64,000 nt of DNA from Ailanthus altissimus (GCA_946807835.1 OX327690.1:17766501-17830500); one strand, 5' to 3'. Numbered from the stretch's first letter, positions 34,128 through 47,875 are shown. Translations and numbers: made by a program. Notes: a model not told the origin generated them from the letters alone.

Positions 34128-37100
34128 TACTGAATATGCACAAAAGTACATAGAAATTAATCTTACGACTATTTGCTGAAATAACTTTATAAATTCCTTA
34201 ATTTGACTTTTTTCCCCATTTTTTAGAAAGTATCAAGTAAATTTTTGGTATAATTCGGACTTATAATTTCACCAACAACCCTTTAAAAATTCTGAATTTT
34301 CGTTCCAAAATCAACTCAAAAAACCATGTGTGCTAAACTTCTATAACTCATAACAAATTTAGAATATAAAATTTGAGCCTAAATTATGGGGACTATATTT
34401 ATTGAGACGGTGTTTACCTTAAGGGCTCTTTGGGTCGTGTTGAACCTTCTAGTGAATTAGGCTTGGAGCAGAATTTTTAAGAAGGAACATGAGTCCCTTA
34501 GTTATTCATATTGACTTATCAATGCTAGAAATTTTATTAGTAGTTTTCAGTTTTTAGGCTTTCATCTTCGAGTTATTGGGTATCATATGAGAATTTGGAT
34601 AGTATTAGTCCTTGATATTAATTGAGTAAGAGTTCTTGGGGTTTTCATATTGTCACTCGCCTAATTATTACCCTCGATCTTAAAGGCCCATTTGTAAATG
34701 TTTTTTCATTGTTCGGGTTTATTGTTTTCACTTTTTCAGGTGATTTTGCATGCTTCCTTTCAATCATTTTAAACCTTGTATTTTTACATTTTGACATATC
34801 TTTTTGGTTACCTCGAATCTTGTATTTGTGATATGTTGTATGGTGGTTAGTCTTATGGTGACCAAGCCTCTAACCCTTATCTTCTTAAGCTAGTTCTGCT
34901 GTTAATTTGTTTAAAATTGAGTGGTTAATTAAAATATCTTGGTTTTTTAGTTGTTCGAGGATTTCTTCTGGTGGTTTCTTACGGGCTATTGACCTAAGCA
35001 ATTTTGAACTCTGAAGGACTTTTAAAATTTTATAGCTTCAAATTGTTTGACCCTTATGGGCTTATTGTCATGAGTCATTTCATATCTTGAAAGACTTTCA
35101 TGGTAAGTTGTTGGGATCCTTAGCATTTGTAGGGGTAGCTTTATTGCCTTAAACCTTTTCCTCCTGGTTTTAGATGAACTTGAGATTATTAGCATTCAAG
35201 GGTGGTTTCTTGGTTTTGTGACTATTACTCGCTCGCCTTCTCAATCTTAAAAGGACTCGAGATATATGGCATTTGTAAGGATTTGTTGGTTTTAACCATT
35301 TCTCGCTTTCCTTTCCGACCTTGAGAGGACCCGGGTTGTTTGTAAAGATTCCATTCATACCCTAATTGAGCTCAAGTTGTTTCTAGAGATTCTTTCCCTG
35401 CCATGGGAGGGCTTAGTATTTATGTTGATGTAGAAACTTTCCTTACCCTAGATGGGCTCAAGATTCATGTTAATGTAGAAATTTTCTCTACCTTGAACGA
35501 GCTCAGAATTTTATGAGCTATTGCCCTTTGTTTTGCTTTTTAGGTTGGGTGGAGGTCTAGAGCATATGATTAGAATAAAAAGAGAAACATATATATAATA
35601 TTTATAGTGAACATAAAGGGCTTACGTAGTAACCTTTGGAATGATTTGAGTGGTCGCCCTTGGTGAGGGCTTACGTGATCGACCCCAATGAGGATGTAAG
35701 TACTAGAATTCAGCAAGAGCTTAGGTGCTCAACCTTAGGGATGGCTTCTATGCTCAACCTCGGTGAGACAAATTAATGCACATTAATGGTATTGGCATTG
35801 GCATTGACAACAACATATGCAAAAATAATAAATGATTAATGTAATGTTGAAACAACAAAGCAATCACTTTAATTCATTGTATAAAGAAATTTTTTGGTTT
35901 GTATAAGATGCACTTAATTCTTAAAATAAAACATAAACTTTGCAGTAGATTCCCAAGGTTGTTGTGAGCATCAAAGAAGGTTAAGTAACATGCATGAAAT
36001 GCTCGGATCTCATTCCCCTTGCTCTTAATAACAATGAAAATTCTTTATCTTCTTTACAAATGCCATGAACTTTCTCTAATTCTCAGGTTGGACTAAATTC
36101 AAGTTCATAAGAGAAATTGTTAAAAGATGCAATTTTAGTAACAATCTCAACAACTTGAATGAGTTAACTTAATAGGATGGTCTAGTTGATTTGAGTCTTT
36201 GAGTCGGTTTTGGGGATAGGGTCTTATGTGACCTTGGGTCCTCAGTTCTTGGCCTTCGACCCCTTCCTCAATTTTGTAAAAGGCCATATGAATTATATAT
36301 ACTAAAAGGGTCTATATGCAAAAGTTTTAAAATAATCTTAGTTAGAACCATATTTATAAAAAATAAGTGGGGCTCAATAAAAAATGCCAAATATGATTCT
36401 TTGAAAATTATGAAATTTTTTTTTAGGGACTTATTTTATAAATTATTAAAATTATGTTGGCCTAAATAAAATTTTCAAAAATTAAGAGGGGCCTAACTGA
36501 TAAAAGCTTAGTGAACCCCTAATTCAGCTCCCTTTTCCCTTACGCCGTGTATCTTTTTTTTTTTCTTTTACCCATATTCCAACCATTGTCAGCCACCACG
36601 AGGGGACTGTTAATTGGAGATGATCTTTAGCTTTTTACTCATCCTTTAAACCACCGCCGGCCACCACGAAGGGATTGCCGGCTGGTGATGATTTTAGTCG
36701 ATTATCGTTGGCTGCCATGTGCTTTCGTTTGATGGCTAGTGCTATTACCTTAGCTTTAGCAAGTTTCAAAATCTGATTGGAGCGATGGCGAGCAGAATAG
36801 CAGAAGGCGTTAACGATGGTTACGCTAGCAGCGAGGGCTGTTGGTGGCCGAGAATGATGGCTTCAAGGGGCGGCCGCATATGCGGGTTTGGATCCATTTT
36901 TGGTTATTCTAGCAGTGATCGTCAATGGTAATGGCAGCGATCGCTCAACCGATTCTTAAAAGAGTCGGTGGTGACTGAAGTATGTGGCTCAATTAAATTA
37001 AATTGGCTGAACTCTTTTAAATCTTACATTTTTATTCATAATCTCCCCGGTGCGTGAAAAAAATATATGTTATATATAATCCCTTTTAAAAAAAAAAGGA

Positions 37101-38470
37101 ATCGGTGACTGTCTTACTTTTCTTTACAGGCTTTTACATTTTTATCTCTCTTTCTTCTTTTTAATGAGTTTGACCTCGAAATTATTAATTTTTATAATTT
37201 TTTATGTCAATTTTTATAAATAATATTAAAAATGATTGAAAATAAAAATTAACTCTTTTAAGCCAATGACTTTTAAATTTATAATTTAAAAATGATTGAG
37301 TCTCCACTATTTAGCTGCGTTGAAGTGGAACTTATTGGGTGGCTCTGGTGCTCCTACATCGCAAATGAAGCAGAGTTAAGTTTTGTTTAATAAGATCCTC
37401 CAATACATAAATCAGTTCAATAATAAAATAAAATAAAAATATGAGAGAGGTGAAATTCAAAACCTACCTCTTTTTATTGTAAAATCTTTTTTTTATAAAT
37501 TTTTGTAAAATATTTAATTAAGTCACATTCTTAAGTTGGGCTTATCTCTAAATTATAAGATATTATTAATTTTTATGATTTAAGCTCATCCCCAAATTAT
37601 AGAGATGTTATTATATTTCTATAATTTAGGTTCATTCCCAAATTATAGGAATATTATTATATCCCTATAACTTGACATCATCAGCATTTATAGGAATGTT
37701 ATTGTATACTTATAATTTGGGCTCATCCCTAATTTAAAGGGTTATTATTATTTTCTTATAATTTGAGCTTAAATTTTAAAATTGTATTTATTGGTATAGT
37801 GTTTACCGAAAGGCTCTTTAGGCCGTGTTGGATTTTCTTGTGAATTTGACCTGGATTAAAAATTTTAAGGAAGAACAAATAATAATAACATCAAAATTTT
37901 CATTGAAATTATTTTCTTTGTATGTGCTTTATTTAGCACATTCATATCGAGAGTTTTTATTTATTTATTTCATATATAGATAGATCGACAGCTAGATAGA
38001 TAAATGGATCTATGTGTATGTGTTTTAAAGTAAATTTAATTGTAATGATTAATTTAATCTATTGAAATTATTATGTCACGGTTATATATAACACATTTTA
38101 TATGGTTTTCCTATATAAAATATATTTTCTCTTTCTGTGCTGTTAGAATTTATAAAATAATAATTAAAAAATTAACTCAGTCGAAATTTTTTTTTTCTAA
38201 TTACATCACTAGTCAGACTTACGTTTTCTTGAAGAATTTATCACTCGGAATAATAGGAGAGTGGTCAGTCATTACTGTAGTTCGTGCATTTTGCTTTAAC
38301 TAGTGCTGCGAACTAGTACTAATTTTGTATATTGGCTGACTTTAGCTATTTGTCCTACGGTTAAAATGTGGATCGCTACATAAGTTTCAAGTTTTATATC
38401 AATAAACAATATTCCTAATCAGGCAAGATGGTTTATTTACTTTTGCTTTAATTTTATTTTACCCTTGAGC
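34128..38470. other. Non-coding decayed repeat DNA
   Basis: No open frame here has recognisable protein content. A degenerate direct repeat of ~120 bp (tgtttacc..aggctctttgg.cgtgttg) occurs at about 34368-34490 and 37757-37880 and may mark the ends of a decayed element. At 35600-35770 a short phrase (gcttacgt...ctcaacctcggtgag) recurs in degenerate form. 36590-36990 is an unusually GC-rich patch (gccggccaccacgaagg, then cggccgc) without a readable gene. Confidence 0.5.
37530..37765. repeat. Degenerate minisatellite, ~55-60 bp unit
   Basis: Four to five imperfect copies of a unit containing gggctcatccccaaattatagg.at.ttattat. The units contain aaattata/tataattt arms, so each can fold back. Confidence 0.75.
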
Positions 38471-39260
38471 TTAATATTGGTAAGGCTTCTGACAGACTGG
38501 ATTGATGTTTTTGAGGGCGTCCATATTGAAGTTGGAGGCAAGGGTGTTCACTGACCCCTTGTTTATTAATTGTGTTGAGGTATTCTCATCTCTTTTAATA
38601 AAGGATGAGATAGAAAATCACATTCGTGAGCTTTGATTTCAATAGGAGCTGTCCATAACTTATTTGCTCTTCGCTGATAATAGTTTAATTTATTTTTTTT
38701 TGTAAACTACACCATGTTAAAGATTATTCTTGATTGCTATGCAGTTATCTCAGGTCAAAATTTTAACGATGAAAAATCCTTCCTGTTGTTTAGTCCAAAT
38801 GCGAAACAAAATCAGGTGCACGTGATCAAGGGTATTCTCCAACTGGATGTGATGTTAGATCACGATAAGTATTTTGGGTCGTCTACAATGGTTGGCAGGA
38901 ACTAAAGATAGTTTTTCCATGATATAAAAGTCAGGATTGGTAGTGGAGTGGCAATTGGGTTGTTGGCAGAATAAGATATTTTTGAATGGCGGAAAAGATA
39001 TTCTCATGAAAGCAGTGGCTCAAGCCATTCATCTTGTGCAATTAGTGTGTTCAAAATTTCCTTGGAATTGTGGGAGGGTATCCATAAGATATTGGCAGAT
39101 TTTTGGTGAGTATCTACTGTTTCAGAAAAGAAAATCCACTGGCTTGGGTGGAGGAAAATGTGTAGGTTAAAGATGAGAAGAGGTCTGGAGTTTAGAGACT
39201 TGAGTTATTTTAACAAAACTTGCTAGCAAAGGAGGGTTCAGAACTCAGATTCCTTAGCGG

Positions 39261-39852
39261 TGTTAGTAATATGGACAAAAATGGATACAATTGTGTTAGG
39301 TATTGTTTTTAAAATTATTTCTACTCTTACAATAATAATAATTAAAGTACAGTAGGATTTAAATAGTAATATAAATTTTAAGATTTAGTGACAATTAGAA
39401 TTTGGAGAGGTGCACATCAAATACAAATTCCTTGGACTCTAAGTAATGACTTTGAGTGTAGCTGATAAATAGAGAAAATTTGATTAAAAAAAAAAATAGA
39501 AGAAGGGTTGTTAGCTCATTCAAGTGAGATGTGCCTGCAGTATTTATAGAGATAAGATATTTTTTTAAAGAGACACAACACCTCTTCAAAAAGTTATACC
39601 TATTGGAAGAGATAGATGACTCTTCCAGAGGTCACATATCCAACTCCTAGCGCTACGGTGCTCAACAATCAACGCTGTGGTGCTCAAAGAAGAGAACTCA
39701 TGAAGCTTGATTGAGCGTCACAGTGCTAAATCTCTGCATCGGGCACTGAGGCGCTCAAGCAGGCTTTTGCTTGAGCGCCTAGTTTCTTCTTTTCCCTCAA
39801 CTCTAATGCCGTAATTTACATTGATTTATTTGAAATACACTTATAAATACAA
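39261..39852 (-). repeat. 3' LTR (left copy) of the copia element in the LINE
   Basis: tgttagtaatatggacaaaaa matches the right copy. A minus-strand TATAAATA lies at 39541-39548. A degenerate AGCGC/GGTGC-rich block (39648-39785) is upstream of that box on the minus strand. Confidence 0.85.
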
Positions 39853-40303
39853 AAAAATCCCACATATATTTAATATAAACTAATGTAATCATATCAACTA
39901 CAAATTAAAGTAGAATTTAACTTATATGAATTGGTATTCTTCCAATTCCTTCATTCATTTGGTGTAAAATAGAGGATTAAATGATTAAGTTAAATTCTCT
40001 AATAACTTATTTTTTTCTGTGGTTCGGCACATTTAATAGTCCCCTACCGTCCTGATTTCATGAGTGCTCTAGAGATGCCTACCTAGCTCTTATAAGAACC
40101 AACCCAATTCTACACTCACATAGGTGATACTCCATCAAGTGTGTTCTGCATGTTTAACATACCATCATGCTATTAAGAGCTATAGAGTTTATTAAGAGTA
40201 TTACTTAACTTTTTTCACTGTAGATATACTACCTCGCCTTAGGGAGAGACTCACAAATTATAAGTGGTAGTACAATAAGATAATAAGTAACTTGTTCTTA
40301 TCT

Positions 40304-41660
40304 TTATGAATCTACTTCAATGGAATTGCCAATCAAATAGGTAGGGTTACAATCACCCTTATCATATGCTTTAAGCGGAAGTCTCATCCCCCTCGACGTC
40401 TCTTCCACTAATTTTATATTTAGTGGCTTAGTCAGAGGATCAACCAAATTCATCTCCGACTTCACATAATTTAGGCTCACTACCACAGATTCTAGCAGCT
40501 ACTTAATAATATCATGTCTTAGACGAATATGTCTACTTTTCCCATTATAGATCTTACTTTTACTTTATTAATGGCTACTAAGCAATCACAATTTATAGAA
40601 ATTGATGTAGGAGGGTAAGAATTAATAGAAAGATCAGTTATGAATGTTCTTAACCACTCGGCCTTAGAACAAGTTTTTTTCTAAGGCTATTAATTTTAAT
40701 TCCATAATAGATCGTGCTATGTAAGTTTGTTTAGTGAATTTTCAACATATGTCTCCTCTACCTAAGGTGAATATAAATTCACTAGTAGACTTCACCGCAT
40801 TGGACTTTAAAATTCAATTAGCATCATAATACCCTTCTATCATAGGTTGTGATATACCATATGAAAGTATATAAGTTTTAGTGTCTATCAAATATTTTGT
40901 TACTCTATCTAATGAACTTCAATGCTCTTTTTTCGGATTCTGAGTATATCTACTTAGTCTCCCTATAGCATATGCTATATCAGACTTATTATTATTCATC
41001 AAATACATGAAACTACAAATAATTTGTGCATATCGGGTTTGATTTTCACCATGCTCAATATTCTTTCTAAGTTTAACACTAGCATCATAAAGTGTTGTCA
41101 CTAGTTTACATGCCGTGTACCTAAATTTCTTTAAAAACTAATTAGCTTCCCCCATATCTTTAATATCAAACTTTGTTGATAGAAACCTTATAGTCTTATT
41201 TATTACTTCAATATTAGGACTAAATATTTACATATCATCTACATAAAGACATATGATGGTATAATTCTTAGAATCAAAGATTTTGTAATACACATATTTA
41301 TCGGAATTATTGATCATAAAATCATTTGATACTAAAGTATTGTTAAACTTTTCATGCCATTATTTTGATGCTTGTTTCAAGCTATACAAACACTAAACTA
41401 ATTTGCGTACTTTATTCTTTGTATCAATACTAGCACAACCTTCTAGTTAGTCTATGTATATTTTCTCTTCTAAATCTCCATTTAAAAAAGCTGTCTTTAA
41501 ATTCATTTGATGTATATAAAAATTATGTATTGCAATTAATACAATCAAGATCCTAATGAATGCAATTCTAGTTATAGGAGCATAAGTATCAAAATAATTT
41601 AAGTTTTTTTTTTGAGTAAATCTTTTGGCAACCAACCTTGCCATATATTTCTTAATTGTA
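40304..41660 (-). pseudogene. copia RNase H end and reverse transcriptase remnant
   Basis: Minus strand. RT begins RLVAKRFTQKKNLNYFDTYA and includes HQMNLKTAFLNGDLEEKIY (41447-41644). The catalytic block reads CLYVDDM and is followed at once by a stop (about 41220-41250). RT ends with YAIGRLSRYTQNPKKEH (about 40919). The RNase H tail reads VKSEMNLVDPLTKPL (40304-40486). Frame changes separate the pieces. Confidence 0.85.
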
Positions 41661-41889
41661 CCATCAGCCTTTATCTAATTTTTAAAGATCCATTTATAGT
41701 CAATGAGCTTGGTACCTAGAGGCAAATCAACTACTTTCCATACATGATTACTTATGATAGAGTTGATTTCATCATTAATTTCTTTCTTTTTTACTAAGTA
41801 TCATCATGTGAGGATATAGCCTCACTATATGTTTTAAGGTCTTATTTCATAAGAAAGACATAAAAGTCATTATCGAAATTAGTGGCTTT

Positions 41890-43140
41890 TTATATTCTCT
41901 TATTTCTTTTAAGTTCATTGTTAGAGTTTTGTAGAGGATCATTATGTACAATTATATGAGTCAAGGTTTGCTCTAGGTTGGCTTTCTTAGGAAAAATAAA
42001 TTCAAAGAATTCTGCATTTTTAAATTTTATTATACTGTTTGCATCAAACAATCCAATGATATCCTCTAATACTAAGAATCTATATGCAGCATTATTATGG
42101 GCATAACCTATAAACAAATTTAGGTCTCATCCTTTTCTTTTTAGGGTCAGAAATTAAGGCCTTAGCAAGACACTCCCACACTTAAGGTATGAAATGTTAG
42201 GTGTATGACCTTTCCATAACTCATAAGGTGAAATTGCAATTTTCTTATATGAGATTTTATTTTGTATATGGCAAGCAGTTAATATTGCTTTCTCCTATAA
42301 GTTAATTGGTGCCTTAGAATTTATTAACATGTAATTCATTATGTCCTTCAATGTTCTATTTTTTTTTTCAGCTACCTCATTTGATTCAAGAGAATCTGGA
42401 GGTATAACTTCATGTATAATTTTATTGTCTTCACAATAGGAACTAAACATGTTAGACATATATTCTCCTCCTCTATCAGTTATTAATCTTTTAATTTTCT
42501 TTTTAAGTTGATTCTCAACATCTTCCTTATAGATTAAGAACTTTTCATATGACTCATCCTTATTTCTCAATAAATATATTTTGAGAAATCATCTATAAAG
42601 ATTATATAATATCTTTTTTCTCATCTGGTCATGATATCCTTAAGATCTTTTAGGTCACTAAAAATTAAACTAAGTAATTCAGTTTCTCTAAAAGTTATGG
42701 TTTATAACTTTTCTTGGTGGATTTTCCTTCCACACACACATTACATTTGTGCATATCATTTAAGTTCATGCTAGAAAGTAAACTAATTCTTTTCATCTTT
42801 CTTAATTAAAGATAATTCAAGTGACTTAGTCTATTATGCCATAAATCAAAAGGTTGAACAATATAAAATGAAGAAATACTTTTATTAGAAGAAGTATTAA
42901 GTATATTGAGTTTGAATAATTCATTGAAAGAATACATATTTTCAACAAATGTTCCACTCTTGGTCATTACGACTTTGTTCCTTTCAAATGAGACTTTCAC
43001 ATTTGCTTTATCAAGTTTAAATAAAGAAACAAAATTATATATAATATTCAGAACATGGAGTACATTATTCAACACAAGAGATTTTTCAAAAGTTAACTTG
43101 AGAATAACTTTTTCTTTTCCTACCACCGATGCATAATGGG
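41890..43140 (-). pseudogene. copia gag-pre-integrase and integrase remnant
   Basis: Minus strand. 42806-43126 ends with FDLWHNRLSHLNYL, the gag-pre-integrase HxxxH-type block. 42295-42570 holds the integrase core: FLIYKEDVENQLKKKIKRL, then TDRGGEY (catalytic D) and VAEKKNRTLKDIM (catalytic E in the usual NGVAERKNRT block). 41890-42117 carries the domain after the core (FIGYAHNNAAYRFLV). Internal stops prevent a full product. Confidence 0.85.
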
Positions 43141-43309
43141 AATCACTAAGATAAACTTGTTTCTCTCCCTCTCTTATTTGAACATAGTCATGAAAGGCAC
43201 TCTTGTCACCATGTTCACTTGAAAAACCACCACAACAGTTATTACCTCATCTTCCTCAACCAAATTAGCCTTAGAAATTTTATTATTTCTATTCTTACTT
43301 CTGTACTTA

Positions 43310-44099
43310 CATTGATAGGCTAAATGACCACCTTTCCACAAATATAACACTTACCTTTCTTTTTGAATGAGGACTTATTATTCTTAAGGCTTGTGTTGTT
43401 TGTGGTATTTTGATACTTTTCACCATAATTTTCATTCTCAACCAAATTAGCATTAGAAACAAGTTCCTTGGCTTTTTCTATGTTCTCCCATTGGTTATTC
43501 TTTTCTTCTATTCTTATATGCACAATAGAATTTTCTAACTTTAAGTGTTTCCTTTTGTGCTTGTTGCTTTTGTTGTATTATTTCCAAGAATCAGGTGACT
43601 TTTCAATCAAGAAATTGGCAACAAAAGGTTCTAGGAGAACAATTCATTCATTTTTCAAACTATTGATTAAAAGATCAAAATCATGTATTTATGATGTTAC
43701 TTCTTGTCCTCGTATTTTAAAGTTCAGGAAATTAGCAATTACATACTTTTGGGCACCAATATCTTTAATCACATTTTTTCTTTAATTGTGCCCAAATTTC
43801 ATATGCATCTTTATATGTGGAATAGACATTATACAATTTATTTGAAAGTGTATAAAGAATAGTATTACAATATATTTTATTTGTTTTATTCTACTTTAGA
43901 AATTCCTCCTTGTAGTTTTCAACATTGACATTCGAAGGAGGTTATGTATGATAGTCAGCCATATCCATCACATCTAATGTGTCAAAAACATGATCTAGCC
44001 ATCTCTTGAAATAATTTTTTTTAATCAAAAGGAAGAATCTTTATAGCCTTAGAAAGAGATTTGGCTACAACCAACATAGAGGAATCACTTATTGCGTAA
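43310..44099 (-). pseudogene. copia gag remnant with zinc knuckle
   Basis: Minus strand. The gag domain is spread over about 44060-43560 (for example KLYNVYSTYKDAYEIWAQLK) and continues to IVHIRIEEKNNQWENIEKAK and KKGKCYICGKVVI (43320-43523), where only the first CxxC pair of the knuckle survives. Stops and frameshifts interrupt it. Confidence 0.75.
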
Positions 44100-44662
44100 T
44101 GTTAGTAATATGGACAAAAATAGATACAACAATATAAATGTCAAGGCGTACTAGAAATTGTCCTTAAAACTATTTTTACCCTCACAATGATAATAATTAA
44201 GGTGCAATAGAGTTTGAATATTAGTATAGTTTCTATGATTCAATGACAATAAAAATTTGCAGAGGTGTAAACAAAATACAAATTTCTTGAATTACAAGTA
44301 ATGACTTTAACTGTAGTTGATAATAGAGAAAATTTAAATCAAAAGAAAAGAATAGTTGTTAGATCATTCAAATGAGATGTGCATGCAGTATTTATAAAGA
44401 TAAGATGTCTCTTTGGAGAGATACAACACCTCTTTAAAAGGCCACACTCATCGCAACGCTAAAAAAGGAAAACTCATGAAGCCCAACTAGAAGCTACGGC
44501 GCCCAACACCTAGGGTTGTGGCGCCTAGGTTTCTACCTCGAGTGTCGTGGTGCCCATTTTCTGCTTAAGTGCCTAGTTTCTTCTTTTTCCTTTCTTGGTA
44601 CTTTCTCTTTACTCAAATGCATTGATTTACATTTATTCAAAATACACTTATAAATACCAACA
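44100..44662 (-). repeat. 5' LTR (right copy) of the copia element in the LINE
   Basis: tgttagtaatatggac...aataccaaca. Minus-strand TATAAATA at 44389-44396, with the GC-rich block at 44452-44575. Divergence from the left copy is moderate. Confidence 0.85.
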
Positions 44663-45497
44663 GGTGACTAAAGTGTTGAAAGTTAAATACTTTAGACATG
44701 GTTATTTTATGAGAAAAAAAATAGGTTCCAATCTTCTAATAGATAAGGAAGTATGTTGTAGGGCAGGGCAATGTTATGACAAGGTGTTAGATAGAGAGTA
44801 TGCAGTAGAATAGTGTGAAATTTATCAAAGTAACTGGTTGCCTACCTAATAAACTTTCAAACCTATATCCTCTATCTCTTCTATTAGATTGCAAGTATGC
44901 TGAGCTTATTGATGAGCATAACCAATGGAATAAAGAGATGATTCAACATTATTTCATAGAAGACAATATTGATCAACTTCTAAGAATTACACTCCCAATA
45001 GCTATTAAAGATGATCAAATATTTTGGCATTTTGATAATGGAGGTTTTTACACTGTAAAGAGTGTTTACCCAGTTGCTTTACACTTCAAGTTTCCAAACA
45101 AGCTAGCTCCTCTAAAGATGAATCTAAATGGTGCAATGTATATGGGATATCTCAATTCCTATCAAGATAAAGATTTTTCAATATCTCAATTCCTATCAAG
45201 ATAAAGATTTTTCAATGAAGATCAACTTTAAATCTCTTGCATACTGCTTCTTGACCCTAAAAGTTGGTCATCCCAAAAGTTAACAAGTTAAATTTGTTGT
45301 TGAGAACTATTGGTTGAGATTAACAAAAATAAAGAAAAATACAACAAGAACATTAATTTAAAGTGGTTAAACTTAATGTTAGTCTACATCCACTTCATCG
45401 AGCCTTATCAGCCTACTTGAGTGTATTATAATATTGTTGTTAAAACAGAGATACATGGTACTAATACCTTTATAGAAAAAACAATAACCCCCTCTTC

Positions 45498-45500
<3 letters not shown>

Positions 45501-45553
<53 letters not shown>

Positions 45554-45554
45554 C

Positions 45555-45601
<47 letters not shown>

Positions 45602-45622
45602 AATAATAATAATAATAATATT
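45501..45622. repeat. Compound microsatellite (AAT)n-(GAT)n-(AAT)n
   Basis: About 17 AAT units, then about 15 GAT units, then about 6 AAT units, without interruption apart from a short catgat joint. It should be highly polymorphic. Confidence 0.97.
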
Positions 45623-45639
45623 TTTAGGTTTTAGGGGAG

Positions 45640-45920
45640 GGGGTGAGTTTTTTGAGAGAATATTTTTATTTCTTTATAATATGATAAAAGAGAGGGCAAA
45701 ATATATTATTTAGGAGAATATTTTTTTATTTTTAATATGGAATTTATAATATGATAAAAGAGAGTAAAACATATTATTTAGGGGAATATTTTTATTTTTT
45801 AATACAAATTTATAATATGATAAAGGAGAGTAAAATATATTATTTGGTAGAATATTTTTTATTTTTAATATAATAAAAGATAGTACAAAATATTATAATA
45901 TTTTTTGGGAGGGTATTGAT
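45640..45920. repeat. Minisatellite, ~65-70 bp unit, four copies
   Basis: Repeated unit: gagaatattttta-rich start, tttataatatgataaaagagag, aaaatatattatttagg. Copies diverge by small indels. Confidence 0.85.
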
Positions 45921-46389
45921 GATGGGTTCGATTGAAGATTAGAGAGACTAAAAAAAATTATTTTATTTAGTTCTTTTGCTTAGAGATTGATGATGGTTTT
46001 TTTTTTATTGTGGTATTTTATATTTTTTTATTTGAAAATAATTCTCACTCCTCACATGGAGACAAACATCTATTATAGTAAAAGTAGCAAATAAGTAATT
46101 ATTTAATAGAATTTTTCTAACAGCAGGGACTAATGTGGTATATATTAGAAAACGGAGGACTAAGTTAATATATATCAATAAATATAGACTAAAATGACAT
46201 TTCCTTGAGTAATAATAAGTATGTCGCCTATCTCTCTCTAGAGTGAGAATTGATCACTGCTTATTGGGTGGAGAAAAAATTTATAAAGAAGTGACTAATA
46301 GAGATTCAGTCACTATTTAATGTCACTAATTTTAGAATTTTTGTATTTTTAGCTTATAATAAAATGTTCTCCTTAAATTGTGATTAATG
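45921..46389. other. AT-rich spacer before the Athila-like element
   Basis: No gene or element identified with confidence. A phrase of the type gggactaatgtg...aaaacggaggactaa (46123-46160) resembles decayed DNA-transposon ends, but I cannot define boundaries. Confidence 0.4.
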
Positions 46390-47850
46390 AATATTATTTG
46401 CATAAGTTTAGGTAAAATGGACATAACTCTCAATATAGAAGTCAAAATAAAGAAATTCTTGAATCTGAAGTAACATGACTCAATCTTAAACAAGCTTGAA
46501 GAACAGTTGAAAAGCCAAACTTAACATGTTATGGGCCAAAAATTGGGATACAATAAAATTGGGTTACAACTTCCACTCAGCTTGACCCAACTCACGTATT
46601 TGGGCTGTATTTTATACAATATGTACCCAATCGGTATAATTCTTGAAGCTGTGAAATATTGACTCAATTATCAACAACACTTTTGTTGATGGTAAAGTCC
46701 AAATTAGCTGTTATCATGGATCAAATTGTATTACAAATGGGTAAAAGGGTTGTTGGTCGAAATCTGACATATCTTTGACTTTTTGCCCATATCTCATTGG
46801 ATACTCATCCAAATTGTATAAACCTGGTAATTATGGAAAGAAGAGACAAAATGCTACAACGTTTATGTCGGCCAAAAAGGATACATTGGTCATTTATATT
46901 ATCAAAAAGGTGTTGCAATTTAGGGAACGAGTGGTTGGTCTAAATTATTAAAGATTGAAGTCACACTAAACATATTTCCATTCATTGCCTATATAAGGAC
47001 ACTCTTAGGACATTTTCAACACTAGACAACTCTCATATTTTCTTCTCTTTAATATGTATTGTAAGTTAAACTAGATTTCTTGGCAACGCTAAGAGATAAA
47101 CTTTTATGTGTAATAAATTTACTTCTATACTTTGATTCTTTGTCAAGAGCTACAAATGTTTATAAGTTTGTTTATGCCTAAACTCTTATCTTGTATTTTT
47201 CTATAATCCAGAGGTTATAATTCTCATGTTTTATATATTTTTAGTCATACTTTCTTTATATGATTCTTGTTGAATTATAATTGTTATTGGTTATATTGTT
47301 TTACATGTTAATCTTTTATTGTAATATTGTCAATCGATATATTGTCGATCTTGGATAATATATAAAGACAATAATTGTTTCATATTCAAGTTGATCTTTT
47401 ACTACAATATTGTTCAAAATGATATATTGTCAATTTTAAATAACTTGTATAAATAAACATGGTTTATGTTAATGTTTGTAAAGAGTTTAGTCATATCAAA
47501 TACATGTGTTATCAAATGTGCTATATTTTACATATCTTCCAATTGATTGTTTGGGATGTGAAACTTTCAATTGAGTTATAAATATTGAATCAAAGTGTAG
47601 AGTAGATTTATAAAGCATAATTGTGATTCTCAAAGCCTTGCATAAATCATTATAAGACTTTTCTCTTAATTCATAGACAATTCTATCTCATTCATTTAAA
47701 CCAATTAGCTAATTTTCTCCTTACTACTGTTTTAATATTTTATTTCACCAACTTATTTTGCCAAAAGCTTTCTCGTAAGATTGATACCTCAATCTATAAT
47801 GCGATAACTGCATTACATTTTGAGCGTAAACAAAATTTGGCTCCAAATTT
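46390..47850 (+). repeat. Probable 5' LTR of the Athila-like element
   Basis: Inferred from position: it ends just before a gypsy/Athila primer-binding site. A TATATAAGG box lies at about 46989. The left edge is uncertain because no second LTR copy is available for alignment. Confidence 0.5.
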
Positions 47851-47864
47851 ATAATCAAACAAAT

Positions 47865-47875
47865 TTGGCGCCAAG
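47865..47875 (+). other. Athila-type primer-binding site
   Basis: ttggcgccaag matches the start of the TTTGGCGCC primer-binding site typical of Athila-type elements; the rest has decayed. A near-copy (tttggctccaaattt) lies 28 bases upstream. Confidence 0.65.

Larger units (their letters stand above)
39261..44662 (-). mobile_element. Ty1/copia element inserted in the LINE
   Basis: LTRs at about 39261-39852 and 44100-44662 surround minus-strand gag, gag-pre-integrase, integrase, RT and RNase H, read from right to left. The flanks join two consecutive parts of the LINE RT. No clear target duplication (agcgg versus ggtga). No primer-binding site is readable next to the right LTR, so the 5' leader may be deleted. 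Stops are present in every domain. Confidence 0.88.
38480..45215 (+). pseudogene. LINE (non-LTR retrotransposon) reverse transcriptase remnant, interrupted
   Basis: The 5' piece (38480-39260) reads CVEVFSSLLIKDEIENHIRE, then LLFADNS (the catalytic FADD motif with the second D changed to N), then NDEKSFLLFSPNAKQNQ and GGKDILMKAVAQAIH, the ordered blocks of a plant LINE RT. The 3' piece (44665-45204) continues with TKVLKVKYFRHGYFM and a zf-RVT-like region (WHFDNGGFYTVKSVYPVA). The pieces are separated by a minus-strand copia element. Stops and frameshifts make it a pseudogene. A 34-bp tandem duplication lies at about 45148-45215. The endonuclease part is not seen. Confidence 0.85.

Noticed and set aside
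39261..44662. Perfect target duplication of the copia element in the LINE
   Set aside because: Flanks read agcgg and ggtga; no 5-bp match, so I report the insertion from the split LINE frame only.
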